This document shows positions 15,234 through 22,702 of a DNA stretch of 39,100 nt, piece by piece; position 1 is the first letter of the stretch, and each line of letters opens with the position of its first letter. Source of the stretch: Nitrososphaerales archaeon (lineage in GTDB: Archaea; Thermoproteota; Nitrososphaeria; Nitrososphaerales; Gagatemarchaeaceae); NCBI GenBank assembly GCA_014874415.1, contig JACWAI010000079.1, positions 1-39,100 of the forward strand. The letters run 5' to 3'. The position numbers and the translations under genes are program-made. The notes below the pieces were generated by a model that worked only from the letters and a program-made list of their open reading frames with translations, did not search any database and was not told the DNA's origin.

Positions 15234-15617
15234 TTACGCCGTGCCTATGTAAGTACAGGCTGTGCTGTTCCATGTCCGGTAACCAGTCTGAGTGGTTGTG
15301 GGGATCATGGTATAGGTGGTTGCGTACCCAACGGTCTGACTTGCAGATGTTGTCGTCTGGTAAGTTTGGACCTGAGAACTCTGCGTCGAGGTACCAAAGG
15401 ACGTTGTGCTACTTCCGTAGAACTCATATGCCCTGACAGTATACTCCGTTACTACGCATCGCATGACCCAACCTTGCGGCATTGTGAGGGTCGTGGTGTA
15501 GGTTGACGTCACGGTCTCCGCCCCTGTATTCCCTGCAATCGCGCTCCCGAAGTAGCCAAGGCCAGCGCCGACAAACAGGGCCAGTATGATGAGGATCGTT
15601 GCAACTTGAGCTCTCGT
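15234..15617 (-). CDS. Thr/Ser-rich membrane-anchored surface protein, probable ACG start
   Basis: I do not recognise a family. With ACG at 15617 as start the product is 127 residues. It has a short basic N-terminus (M-R-A-Q), a hydrophobic segment at about residues 5-25 (VATILIILALFVGAGLG) that serves as signal anchor, and a long extracytoplasmic part rich in Thr, Ser, Tyr and Gln with two cysteines. Without that start the first usual codon is GTG at 15512, which would lose the whole membrane segment. A minus-strand TATATT at 15646-15641 is centred 26.5 bases before the ACG, the same spacing as leaderless guaB, so the mRNA probably begins with ACG. The tail resembles Thr/Ser-rich stalks of archaeal surface proteins, which are often O-glycosylated; that is inference. 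Confidence 0.7.
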   Translation of the reverse strand, partial: TRAQVATILIILALFVGAGLGYFGSAIAGNTGAETVTSTYTTTLTMPQGWVMRCVVTEYTVRAYEFYGSSTTSFGTSTQSSQVQTYQTTTSASQTVGYATTYTMIPTTTQTGYRTWNSTACTYIGTA

Positions 15618-15640
15618 TGAACAATGGAACCGTGGTGCGA

Positions 15641-15648
15641 AATATAGC
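15641..15648 (-). promoter_or_regulatory. TATA box of the surface-protein gene
   Basis: GCTATATT on the minus strand; its TATATT core (15646-15641) is centred 26.5 bases before ACG at 15617. No ATG, GTG or TTG in the surface-protein frame lies between the box and that codon. Confidence 0.65.
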
Positions 15649-15675
15649 TCTAATGATTGAAACGCCAGTGAACCG

Positions 15676-16683
15676 CTACTTGCCCTTCGACTGAGAGTCC
15701 AGTTTCTGCTTCGTGTGGGTCTTCCAGAGCCTCGGATATGTCCCCGCCAACATCACGACCCGCTCGGTGGTGGAGGCGAGCCCCCGATGGACCCCGTTCA
15801 TCTCTTCGGTTGCCATCAGCGCCTTCCCTATGGCGACAAGCTCCATCTTGGCGCTGAGGATGGCGACGTTGTCGTCCTTCTTCACCCCTTCGGAGACGGA
15901 GAGGACCCCGGGGACCCCCAAGCGGGCGCCATGACAGATTGCGTCCACAGCCGAGTCCCGGATAACCACCCTGCCTATGTCTCCCAGCGAGTCTTCCACG
16001 GGTAGGATGAGCTTCCTCAGCGGCGACTCGTCCCCTTCCTTCAGGCGGAACATGGCGTCGTTCAGCTGGTGGAGTGTGACGAATCCGTTCTCCTCGTTCA
16101 GGGGGCCGACTTTGGTCCGCCTTAGCTCAACCATGGTGGCCCCAACGCCGAGCACCTCCCCCATGTCATAGACGAGCTTGCGGATGTAGGTCCCCGACTG
16201 GCAAATCACCCTGAACATGTACAGGTTCCCTGACGACTCCGTGAGCTCTAGCTCGTGTATGGTGCGGCTCCTCGTCTGGCGGCTCACCGAAGAACGCTGC
16301 GGGGGCCTCTGGAATATCTCGCCTGTGAACTCTTTGACGACGCCGTCGATCTGCTTCCGGGGGACCGACGAATGGAGCCTCATCACCCCCCGGTACTCCT
16401 TCGGGAAGAGCAGGAGGAGGCTCAACGCCCTGGTCGACTGGCCGAGTCCTATGGGGAGGAGCCCCGACACGGGGGGGTCGAGGGTCCCGCTGTGCCCCGC
16501 CTTGTCAACCCCCAGGAGCTTCTTCGTCCAGGCGACTACTTCGTGGCTCGTCGGGCCGCGAGGCTTGTCCAGGGGTATCAGGCCATACTCGAGCATCTCC
16601 TTCACCGGGCGGGACGCCGGTGGCCACCCGTGGCTGGGGTCGGAGGGCTCCTCGTCCAGGACGACCATTTTCCGGGACTGCAA
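15676..16683 (-). CDS. cbf5: rRNA pseudouridine synthase Cbf5 (TruB family, H/ACA RNP)
   Basis: Catalytic subunit of archaeal H/ACA ribonucleoproteins, converting guided uridines in rRNA and position 55 of tRNA. The TruB core is present: GLIPLDKPRGPTSHEVVAW, then AGHSGTLDPPVSGLLPIGLG with the catalytic Asp, and ICQSGTYIRKLVYDMGEVLG. A C-terminal PUA domain (about residues 245-320) includes GARLGVPGVLSV and LMATEEM. The start is TTG at 16683, with ATG at 16668 as alternative. It closes the long spc-type operon, next to cmk; the rpl14e gene that lies between them in many archaea is absent. Confidence 0.94.
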   Translation of the reverse strand: MQSRKMVVLDEEPSDPSHGWPPASRPVKEMLEYGLIPLDKPRGPTSHEVVAWTKKLLGVDKAGHSGTLDPPVSGLLPIGLGQSTRALSLLLLFPKEYRGVMRLHSSVPRKQIDGVVKEFTGEIFQRPPQRSSVSRQTRSRTIHELELTESSGNLYMFRVICQSGTYIRKLVYDMGEVLGVGATMVELRRTKVGPLNEENGFVTLHQLNDAMFRLKEGDESPLRKLILPVEDSLGDIGRVVIRDSAVDAICHGARLGVPGVLSVSEGVKKDDNVAILSAKMELVAIGKALMATEEMNGVHRGLASTTERVVMLAGTYPRLWKTHTKQKLDSQSKGK

Positions 16684-16684
16684 T

Positions 16685-17251
16685 TCAGTCCCTTCGGCTC
16701 TTCACGTACTCGGTCACTATCTTGGCCACCTTCTCTTCGTCGATGGCGTCTGTTTCGACGACGAGGTCGAACGGTTTCAGGTCCTTCCCGAACTCGATGC
16801 CGTATATCTTCTTGTACAGCTTGTAGTTCTCAAGGTCTCTCACCGAGAGGACCTTCCTGCACCGAGATACTGGGACGCCGTCTCTCTTTGACATCCTCGC
16901 CGCCCTGCTTTTCACCCCGCCCGAAAGCCAGACCTTCAGGCCGTCCTCGGTGAGCCAGGGGACGGGGTAGCTCGTGATGACGACGTCCCCTTTCTTGGCC
17001 TTCTGCAGGAGCCTGGCGTCCACTTCTTTATCGAAGTCGGAGGACCTCTTCCTTTCCTGGAGGAACTTCATCCCCTCCCCCCTGTCCCACCAGTCCTCCC
17101 CACCGGGGGTGTACCCTTCCTCCACTGCCATCTCCTTCAGTACGTCCCCGCCTCCCACCATGGGGACGTGGAGGGCCCTGGCCACCTTCTTTGACACCGA
17201 AGTCTTGCCCACCGCCGGCATCCCCGAGATTATGATCGCCTTCAATTGCAA
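16685..17251 (-). CDS. cmk: Cytidylate kinase, archaeal type
   Basis: Transfers phosphate from ATP to CMP/dCMP. The P-loop SGMPAVGKTS is near the N-terminus, GGGDVLKEMA is the NMP-binding part, and ERKRSSDFDKEVDARL plus RDLENYKLYKKIYGIE are typical of the archaeal Cmk subfamily. The protein is 188 residues from TTG at 17251; TTG at 17245 (MKAIIISGM) is an equally good start. It lies between the DUF106 gene and cbf5, its usual archaeal location. Confusion with other small NMP kinases is possible, but a separate archaeal adenylate kinase sits nearby. Confidence 0.88.
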   Translation of the reverse strand: MQLKAIIISGMPAVGKTSVSKKVARALHVPMVGGGDVLKEMAVEEGYTPGGEDWWDRGEGMKFLQERKRSSDFDKEVDARLLQKAKKGDVVITSYPVPWLTEDGLKVWLSGGVKSRAARMSKRDGVPVSRCRKVLSVRDLENYKLYKKIYGIEFGKDLKPFDLVVETDAIDEEKVAKIVTEYVKSRRD

Positions 17252-17254
17252 ACT

Positions 17255-18154
17255 CTAGGTCGTCGTGTGTAGGAGCCTTGCGAGCATGGTGGAGAATGTG
17301 AACGAGCTCAGGAAATACCACCAGAACAGGCTCACCTCGAAGAGGCTCGGGTTGAGCGTCGGCGCAGCTATCACCGGGATCGGTATCGGGGTGAAGGCCA
17401 CTATCACGCCGTACCCACCGAGGAACGTCGCCATCAGATAGTAGACGACGAGCAGCGGGATGAAGGTGATGCCTGTCACCTTGAGCCTCGACGTCGACAC
17501 CTTTGCCTGTTCCTGGCGGACGGCCAGCTCCCGCTTCTTGAGCTTCTCGAGCTTGACCTTGTCCCCAGCCCGGGTCGCCTCACGCTTCTCCTTGTTGAAG
17601 GCGCTCACCTCGGCTCGCATCCTCCTCTCTTTGTTGAGGTCCACCACCGCTCTTGTGGCGACCTGGGTGATCAGGCCGAGTGCGAGGGAGGTCAGGGTCA
17701 CCACGAAAGTGGAGACGGGCGGGATGTATTGCGGGACGCTGAAGGACGCATCAAAGCTCGAGCTCGCCGCTATCACCACGACAGGGTAGGTCCCTGTCGT
17801 CTCGTTGCCAGGCACCCAGAAGTTGCACCCTTGCAAGTCGCCAGCGGCGGAGGTCAGGCATGTCCCGCTGAGTGCAACCTGCTTGCCGGCGAATGTCGCG
17901 CTGACGTTCTCGTTGGCGGGGAGCTTCTGCCCCGAAATCGTCACCATGGTGCCCGCTATGTCGGTGGACGGCGTGAGGGAAACAGTCCCCGCCGACGCGC
18001 CAGCGGTGTTCGTCGTCGTCGTTCCGCCCTTGGGCGTGAAGACGGGGAGGATGAGAAGGTAGAAGACGAGGAAAGCTATGACTATGATGACGATGTAGTT
18101 GAGAGTCTTGGAGCGTCCGCGGCCGGAGGGGGCCGACTTGTTCCGGGCCGCCAT
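17255..18154 (-). CDS. DUF106 / EMC3-TMCO1-like membrane insertase with extracytoplasmic Ig-like domain
   Basis: The C-terminal half matches archaeal DUF106 proteins, members of the Oxa1 superfamily related to YidC and eukaryotic EMC3/TMCO1: a membrane helix at about 150-172, a charged coiled coil at about 173-222 (DLNKERRMRAEVSAFNKEKR), then two further membrane helices. The N-terminal half is unusual: a basic start, one membrane segment at about 18-40 and a roughly 90-residue beta-rich domain (GTVSLTPSTDIAGTMVTISG, then FWVPGNETTGTYPVVV) like an IPT/TIG or Ig-like fold, presumably outside the cell. It lies in the secY-adk-DUF106-cmk order, consistent with a role in membrane protein insertion. 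The ATG at 18154 overlaps the adk stop. Confidence 0.85.
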   Translation of the reverse strand: MAARNKSAPSGRGRSKTLNYIVIIVIAFLVFYLLILPVFTPKGGTTTTNTAGASAGTVSLTPSTDIAGTMVTISGQKLPANENVSATFAGKQVALSGTCLTSAAGDLQGCNFWVPGNETTGTYPVVVIAASSSFDASFSVPQYIPPVSTFVVTLTSLALGLITQVATRAVVDLNKERRMRAEVSAFNKEKREATRAGDKVKLEKLKKRELAVRQEQAKVSTSRLKVTGITFIPLLVVYYLMATFLGGYGVIVAFTPIPIPVIAAPTLNPSLFEVSLFWWYFLSSFTFSTMLARLLHTTT

Positions 18155-18726
18155 CAGGACTTCGCCTTCCCCAGCATCTTCACAAGTGCCCTGGCGACCT
18201 GGCCCTGCTTCCCCTGCTCGTTCTTCACAATGTTCATGGGCGCGCCGGTGAGGGTCGAGGAGACAGCGAGGAAGCTCCTCGCCAATGCGAGCTCCTCGAT
18301 AAGGCTCTCAGGGGCGACCGAGTCCCTGTACCTCGACTTGTCCGCCGACCTCCTGGTCGCTATCTCTTCAGGAGACGCTTCTACCAGCACGAGGTGCGTG
18401 GGCTGCATCGCCCGGACGACTTCGAACGGAAGCCCCGGCCAGAATCCTTCGTCCGTCCGGATGAAGAGGTGGGTGTCGACTATGACGGCCTTCCCCTTCA
18501 TCTTCGCTATCTTGGACGCCGCTAGGCGCTGGAGGCGCTTCTGCTTCTCGACCGGCATCTTCCTGATTTCGTCCCTGTTCTTGACCCACTTCAGGGAACG
18601 GGCGGCCTCGAACATCAGCGTGCCGAAGTTCACCAGCTTCGCTCCAGGGAGCCCTGAGACCACCCCCTGGACCACCGTGGTCTTCCCGACCCCCGGGATC
18701 CCGACGACGACTACGCGCAGCGCCAC
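18154..18726 (-). CDS. adkA: Adenylate kinase, archaeal type
   Basis: Archaeal AdkA balances AMP, ADP and ATP. The P-loop is VVGIPGVGKTTVVQ, followed by KLVNFGTLMFEAAR, the archaeal-type sequence RDEIRKMPVEKQKRLQRLAA and DTHLFIRTDEGFWPGLP. The length of 190 residues is usual. It starts with GTG at 18726, three bases after secY, and its stop overlaps the DUF106 start. Coupling to secY is the standard archaeal arrangement. Confidence 0.94.
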   Translation of the reverse strand: MALRVVVVGIPGVGKTTVVQGVVSGLPGAKLVNFGTLMFEAARSLKWVKNRDEIRKMPVEKQKRLQRLAASKIAKMKGKAVIVDTHLFIRTDEGFWPGLPFEVVRAMQPTHLVLVEASPEEIATRRSADKSRYRDSVAPESLIEELALARSFLAVSSTLTGAPMNIVKNEQGKQGQVARALVKMLGKAKS

Positions 18727-18729
18727 CCT

Positions 18730-20163
18730 TTACCCAGCTCCTATCAGGCCTGCCAGGGCAGGAGACACCTCCTCCACCTGCTCCTTGAGCAGCATCTGAT
18801 AGTACTGGAGGATGATGTCTACCATCAGTAGGATCCCGATCCCCGTGCCGAAGACTCCGAAGAGGTCGGAGACCCCGGCGACCAGGCCTATCAGGATGCC
18901 TCCTATTATCGTGAGGGTCGGGATGTAGCGGTTGAGCATCTGCTCGATCGAGAGGCCCGTGCGCCTGAAGCCCGGGACCTGGACGTCGGCGTCCATGAGG
19001 TTCTTGGCCACTGCCTTCGGGTTCAGCCCCCCTATCTCTACCCAGAGCCTGGCGAAGAGCACCGCCATCCCGACCAGATAGAGGAGGTAGATGGCTGAAT
19101 GGACCGGGTCCCCTATGGTCTGGCTCACAGACTGGGGGGCCGTCATGAAGTAGACCAGGCCGCCGATGGGGAAGGAGGTGTTCGTGGTGGAGTTCGTAGC
19201 GACAGGAAAGACCGCGAGGTAATGGAACCACCAGGGAGGGCTGTTCCCGACGGAGTTGGCCAGGATCCTCGTGAAGAAGGTAACGTTGGCTCCGAGGGCT
19301 GACACGAGGATGACCGGGATGTTGGAGACGTACAGGAGCTTGATGGGGTAGACGCCCTGGAACCCCCTGTACTTTATCGAAGTGATGGGGAGCTCGACCC
19401 TGATGCCCTCTATGTAGATGAGCACCAGAATCATCACTATGGTGAGCGAGAAGGTGAGGAGGCTGGGGTACTTGAATTCCCTGACCACCATGCCGCCGAG
19501 GGTGTTCGAGAAGAAGGCGCTGATCGAGGCCGGGATGAAACCGAAGTACGCCGTCACCCCCTGGCTTATCTGGAATGTGATCGGGGTGAATGTGTACCAC
19601 AGGACGGTCTGGCAGACCCCCGCCAGGATGAACAGGCTCACACCGCTCCCTATCCCCCACCCCTTCTGGATCAGCTCGTCCAGGAGGAGGACGAGGACGC
19701 TCGCCACGAAAATCTGAACGAAGATAACGAGGGCCTGGGTCTGACCGAGGGACCCGAGCGCCCCGCCATAGATGTATGCAAGGGACTCGCCTACGATGAC
19801 GACGAAGGTCAGGAGCTTCGTCGCCGAGCCGAATATGGCCCTGTCAGAGGGGTCGCTCATGTCGAGCTTGATGATCTCGCTCCCTACCAGCAGCTGCAGG
19901 ATGAGTCCCGCAGTCACGATCGGGCCGATGCCCAGCTCCATCAGCGTACCCTGGGTCGAGGCGAAGACGACCCTCAGGAATGCGAGCTGGTCGTTCTGCC
20001 CCACCCCAGAGAAGCCGTAGAGGGGGGTGGTGGCCATGACGAGGTACGCTATGAGCGCTATTCCAGTCCAGACGAAGCGTTCGTTGAGCGAAGGCTTCTG
20101 CTCAGGCTTCGGGATTTCGGGGAGAACCGTGCCTACGCTCTTGATGAAGTCTCGTAAAGCCAA
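18730..20163 (-). CDS. secY: Protein translocase subunit SecY
   Basis: Channel subunit of the Sec translocon, with ten predicted membrane helices in 477 residues. The first segment is FVWTGIALIAYLVMATTPLYG, followed by the plug region and GIGPIVTAGLILQLLVG. The cytoplasmic loop before helix 7 has LPITSIKYRGFQGVYPIKLLY, and the late helices include GILIGLVAGVSDLFG and GTGIGILLMVDIILQY, all typical of archaeal SecY. The start is TTG at 20163, just after rpl15. A 430-residue open frame overlapping it on the same strand is only a codon-bias shadow. Confidence 0.96.
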   Translation of the reverse strand: MALRDFIKSVGTVLPEIPKPEQKPSLNERFVWTGIALIAYLVMATTPLYGFSGVGQNDQLAFLRVVFASTQGTLMELGIGPIVTAGLILQLLVGSEIIKLDMSDPSDRAIFGSATKLLTFVVIVGESLAYIYGGALGSLGQTQALVIFVQIFVASVLVLLLDELIQKGWGIGSGVSLFILAGVCQTVLWYTFTPITFQISQGVTAYFGFIPASISAFFSNTLGGMVVREFKYPSLLTFSLTIVMILVLIYIEGIRVELPITSIKYRGFQGVYPIKLLYVSNIPVILVSALGANVTFFTRILANSVGNSPPWWFHYLAVFPVATNSTTNTSFPIGGLVYFMTAPQSVSQTIGDPVHSAIYLLYLVGMAVLFARLWVEIGGLNPKAVAKNLMDADVQVPGFRRTGLSIEQMLNRYIPTLTIIGGILIGLVAGVSDLFGVFGTGIGILLMVDIILQYYQMLLKEQVEEVSPALAGLIGAG

Positions 20164-20173
20164 AGGCTGCGGC

Positions 20174-20578
20174 CTACTCCTCTACCAGAATTTTCCCGCC
20201 AGCGGCCTCTATTTTAGCCTGAGCCTTCTTTGTGAACGAGCCGACCCTGATTTCGTAGGCCCCCCCGACCTCCCCTGAGCCCAGGAGCTTGCCAATCCCC
20301 ATCGAAGCCAGGTCAAGGGACTTCGCCCCCTTTGCCAGCCCGTCGAGCTGCCCCACGTTCAGCCACCTCGCGGGGTGGCCGTAGTAGCTGGGCGGCCTGA
20401 ACGGGTCCCTGCCGAAGTGGTCGGGGTCGTTGATCACAAGCCAGCTCCATTTGTGCTTGTGGAGGCCGGCGTTTCCGTGCCCCCCCTGCTTCCCGGAGTG
20501 CCTGTGCTGCCCTATCTGGCCGTAGCCGTGCGTCCTCATACCCCTGTAGCGTCGTCCCTTGCGGGCCCTGGTGGGCGT
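20174..20578 (-). CDS. rpl15: Large ribosomal subunit protein uL15, probable ACG start
   Basis: L15 of the 50S subunit. RYRGMRTHGYGQIGQHRHSG and GHGNAGLHKHKWSWLV are the archaeal L15 core. No ATG/GTG/TTG is available at the expected N-terminus. The frame after the rpl30 stop reads AGC, then ACG at 20578, giving M-P-T-R-A-R-K-G-R-R-Y-R-G, which matches archaeal L15 N-termini in length and basicity. A strong AGGAGG lies about 11 bases upstream. The internal ATG at 20539 would remove 13 conserved basic residues, and CTG at 20584 is a further non-standard option. The family is certain and ACG is the preferred start (134 residues). It lies between rpl30 and secY, as is usual. Confidence 0.9.
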   Translation of the reverse strand, partial: TPTRARKGRRYRGMRTHGYGQIGQHRHSGKQGGHGNAGLHKHKWSWLVINDPDHFGRDPFRPPSYYGHPARWLNVGQLDGLAKGAKSLDLASMGIGKLLGSGEVGGAYEIRVGSFTKKAQAKIEAAGGKILVEE

Positions 20579-20580
20579 GC

Positions 20581-21045
20581 TCAGATCATCCTCCTCACGA
20601 TGACGTCCAGTTTGGGGTTGTTGCCAAGTACACCACGCTCGGTTGCCTGCCTCCGCATCGATATCTTGAACCCGCCCCTTGGCGGGGCGAGCCGGAAGTA
20701 CGGGAGGAGACCCGCGACCGCCGAGAGGCGGACCTGGTCTTTGAGCATCCTTGCAGCGAGGTCCTCGTGCTTCTTGTAGCCCATCGCCTTCAGGGAGCCC
20801 TGGTCCAGGGGACGCGTCGTGCTCACCATCCCGCGCTTCTTCAGCAGGTCTGCAAGCAACCCCGCTTCCAGCGGGCACCAGGAGACGTAGTCCTTGCATA
20901 GCTTCAGCATCCCCACCGTCTGAGCGTCGTCGGTGACCACCGAGGCGGAAAACTTCTTCGCCACCCAGAGCTCGCTGAGAGCCTTCCTCACGGGGGCGGC
21001 GCTGTTGATCGAGCCGTGCAAGTTGACTACCAAGAGGAGGGTCAT
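20581..21045 (-). CDS. rpl30: Large ribosomal subunit protein uL30
   Basis: Archaeal-type L30, about 154 residues, longer than bacterial L30 through a C-terminal extension. Recognisable are LLLVVNLHGSINSAAPVRKAL at the N-terminus, DDAQTVGMLKLCKDYVSW, and the later LPYFRLAPPRGGFK followed by MRRQATERGVLGNN. It starts with ATG at 21045 after rps5 and is followed by the ACG-started rpl15, whose putative ribosome-binding site lies in its last codons. Confidence 0.93.
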   Translation of the reverse strand: MTLLLVVNLHGSINSAAPVRKALSELWVAKKFSASVVTDDAQTVGMLKLCKDYVSWCPLEAGLLADLLKKRGMVSTTRPLDQGSLKAMGYKKHEDLAARMLKDQVRLSAVAGLLPYFRLAPPRGGFKISMRRQATERGVLGNNPKLDVIVRRMI

Positions 21046-21057
21046 CTCTATGTTCTC

Positions 21058-21687
21058 CTACACGTTGAGCCCGTGGGACATGCGGAAGGCGTCGTAGACG
21101 GCGTTCGCCAGCGAAGACATGGTGTTCGTCGAGCCGAACGTCCTGACCCAGGCGTCCTTGACCCCCGCGAGCTGAAGGAGGTTCTTTAGCGCCGGCCCTG
21201 CCACCAGACCGAGGGCGCGCGGGGCAGGGATAATCTCGACTGTCACGCTCCCAGCCTTGCCTCTGATCTTGTAGGGGACCGAGTGGGGCCTTCCATCCCT
21301 GCACTCCCAAGAGCCGCATCCCAGCTTCACGGGGATTATGTTGAGGAGTGCGGCCGTGGTGGCCTTCTCGATAGCCTCCCGGGTCTGCATCGCCTTCCCC
21401 TTGCCGACGCCGAACCAGCCGGCTCCGTTTCCGACAGCTACTATAGCGAGGAAGCGAGTGAGCTCCCCTGCGTCGGTCTGCTTCTGGACCACGCTCACCC
21501 CGACTACCTCGTTCCTCAGGTCAGGGAGTAGCTTCCTTACTATCTCGGCTTCGCGGACGCGCTGCCCGCTCCTGAATATCTCGTCGAGCGAAGTGATCTT
21601 CCCTTCGTTTACAAGCGTCCCGAGTTTCGTCCTCGGGACCCAGACCTGCTCCTCTTCCTGTCGGTCGCGCCTCCCGTATCCTGACAT
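21058..21687 (-). CDS. rps5: Small ribosomal subunit protein uS5
   Basis: S5 of the 30S body, at the decoding-fidelity interface. It has VWVPRTKLGTLVNEGKITS and LLPDLRNEVVGVSVVQKQT (N-terminal double-stranded RNA-binding fold), GNGAGWFGVGKGKAMQTREA, PHSVPYKIRGKAGSV and the C-terminal AGVKDAWVRTFGSTNT. The length is 209 residues. It starts with ATG at 21687, overlapping the rpl18 stop by one base. Confidence 0.96.
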   Translation of the reverse strand: MSGYGRRDRQEEEQVWVPRTKLGTLVNEGKITSLDEIFRSGQRVREAEIVRKLLPDLRNEVVGVSVVQKQTDAGELTRFLAIVAVGNGAGWFGVGKGKAMQTREAIEKATTAALLNIIPVKLGCGSWECRDGRPHSVPYKIRGKAGSVTVEIIPAPRALGLVAGPALKNLLQLAGVKDAWVRTFGSTNTMSSLANAVYDAFRMSHGLNV

Positions 21688-22271
21688 TACTTGCTCGCTC
21701 CCGTGATCGCCGCCTTCACCTTCTCGAATTCTGCAGGGTACTCTTCGGGCTTGAATCCCACTTTCAGCAGGGCCGAGAAGCTGTGAGAGTATGCTTCCTT
21801 GTCCTCGGTCGCCAGTTTGGAAGCGTAATCAGCTATTGACTTGCCCGTCAGGCGCGCATCGTCGGGGAACGCCTCCTCTCCCACGGGGACCTTCACCCCT
21901 GCGTCGACTACCCCTTTCAGGAGCGCCGCGATCCTTGAGCCGCGGATGAAAGGCACCACGCCGTTGTAAACCACAGCGTCCTTCACCCCCGCCGCCATGG
22001 CCTTCTTCCCTGACAGCAGCCCCAGGAGGTAGCAGGCCGGGGTGGACTTCAGAGAGCCGTGCCAGCCCAGCTTCGCCAGCTCCCTCGAATGGGCCGCCGA
22101 AAGCACGACGTCGCCCTTGACCGTGGGCTTCAGGAATTGGGAGAGCACGTTCTTGTTGGAGATCCTGACGACGAGCAGGACTGACTGCGAAGTGATCGCC
22201 CTCTTCCTGGCGCGGTAGTCGGTCACCCCCTCCCGCCTCCTCCTGAGGAGAGGAACGTGCGGGGACATCAC
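21687..22271 (-). CDS. rpl18: Large ribosomal subunit protein uL18
   Basis: 5S rRNA-binding protein L18. The archaeal form starts with PLLRRRREGVTDYRARKRAI, followed by LLVVRISNKNVLSQF, AHSRELAKLGWHG, and TPACYLLGLLSGKKA. It is 194 residues from GTG at 22271; the adjacent ATG at 22268 overlaps the rpl19e stop and is an equally likely start. It is part of the rpl32e-rpl19e-rpl18-rps5 block. Confidence 0.95.
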   Translation of the reverse strand: MMSPHVPLLRRRREGVTDYRARKRAITSQSVLLVVRISNKNVLSQFLKPTVKGDVVLSAAHSRELAKLGWHGSLKSTPACYLLGLLSGKKAMAAGVKDAVVYNGVVPFIRGSRIAALLKGVVDAGVKVPVGEEAFPDDARLTGKSIADYASKLATEDKEAYSHSFSALLKVGFKPEEYPAEFEKVKAAITGASK

Positions 22272-22702
22272 TTCTTGGCCTCCTTCATCAGGTCAAGCAG
22301 GTGCTTGACCCCTCTTACCTGGCCCCCCTTGACCTGCTTGTACAGCTTCCTGTAGGCTCCTTGGCTTATCTCCTTCCTGTCCTTCGCCACTTTGAGCCTC
22401 CACCTGAGAGCACGGACCTTGGATATCCACATGTCCTTTCTCGGGTTCCTCGCGCGGGCGGTACCTTCGGTAGAGCCCGCGCTCCTCCCCCGCTTGAGCC
22501 TCCTCGACTTCGTCCTGAACCTGCCCCTGGAGACCCCCTTCTCGGGCGCGACGGTGATCGCCCCGAACCCTACAAGGCCCCTTATGGTGCTCCTGGTGAT
22601 CGCGTCCTGTATCAGGTCTGAATACTCGTCGTTGAAAATTATCCTGTCGGCACCCACACCCAGCACGGAAGCCGCCAGCCTCCGTTTACTTTTCAGATTC
22701 AA
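22268..22702 (-). CDS. rpl19e: Large ribosomal subunit protein eL19
   Basis: Archaeal/eukaryotic 50S protein L19e, 144 residues and highly basic. It has LKSKRRLAASVLGVGADRI, AITRSTIRGLVGFGAITV, SRGRFRTKSRRLKRGRSAGS and the helical WISKVRALRWRLKVAKD. The start is TTG at 22702, 17 bases inside the end of rpl32e; this is the first start that keeps the conserved LKSKRRLAA N-terminus. Confidence 0.94.
   Translation of the reverse strand: MNLKSKRRLAASVLGVGADRIIFNDEYSDLIQDAITRSTIRGLVGFGAITVAPEKGVSRGRFRTKSRRLKRGRSAGSTEGTARARNPRKDMWISKVRALRWRLKVAKDRKEISQGAYRKLYKQVKGGQVRGVKHLLDLMKEAKK

Noticed and set aside
15424-15624. A 66-codon frame from TTG 15624 as an alternative to the ACG-started surface protein
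   Set aside because: It lacks a membrane segment or any coherent composition and would make the Thr/Ser-rich frame unreadable. The TATA spacing fits 15617 better.
17729-18799. A 356-codon plus-strand frame across the DUF106 and adk genes
   Set aside because: It is antisense to two well-supported genes, with low-complexity composition typical of shadow frames.
18368-19660. A 430-codon open frame on the minus strand overlapping secY and adk
   Set aside because: It is a shadow frame of GC-rich coding sequence: Pro/Arg/His-rich, with no recognisable domain, while secY and adk in the other frame are certain.
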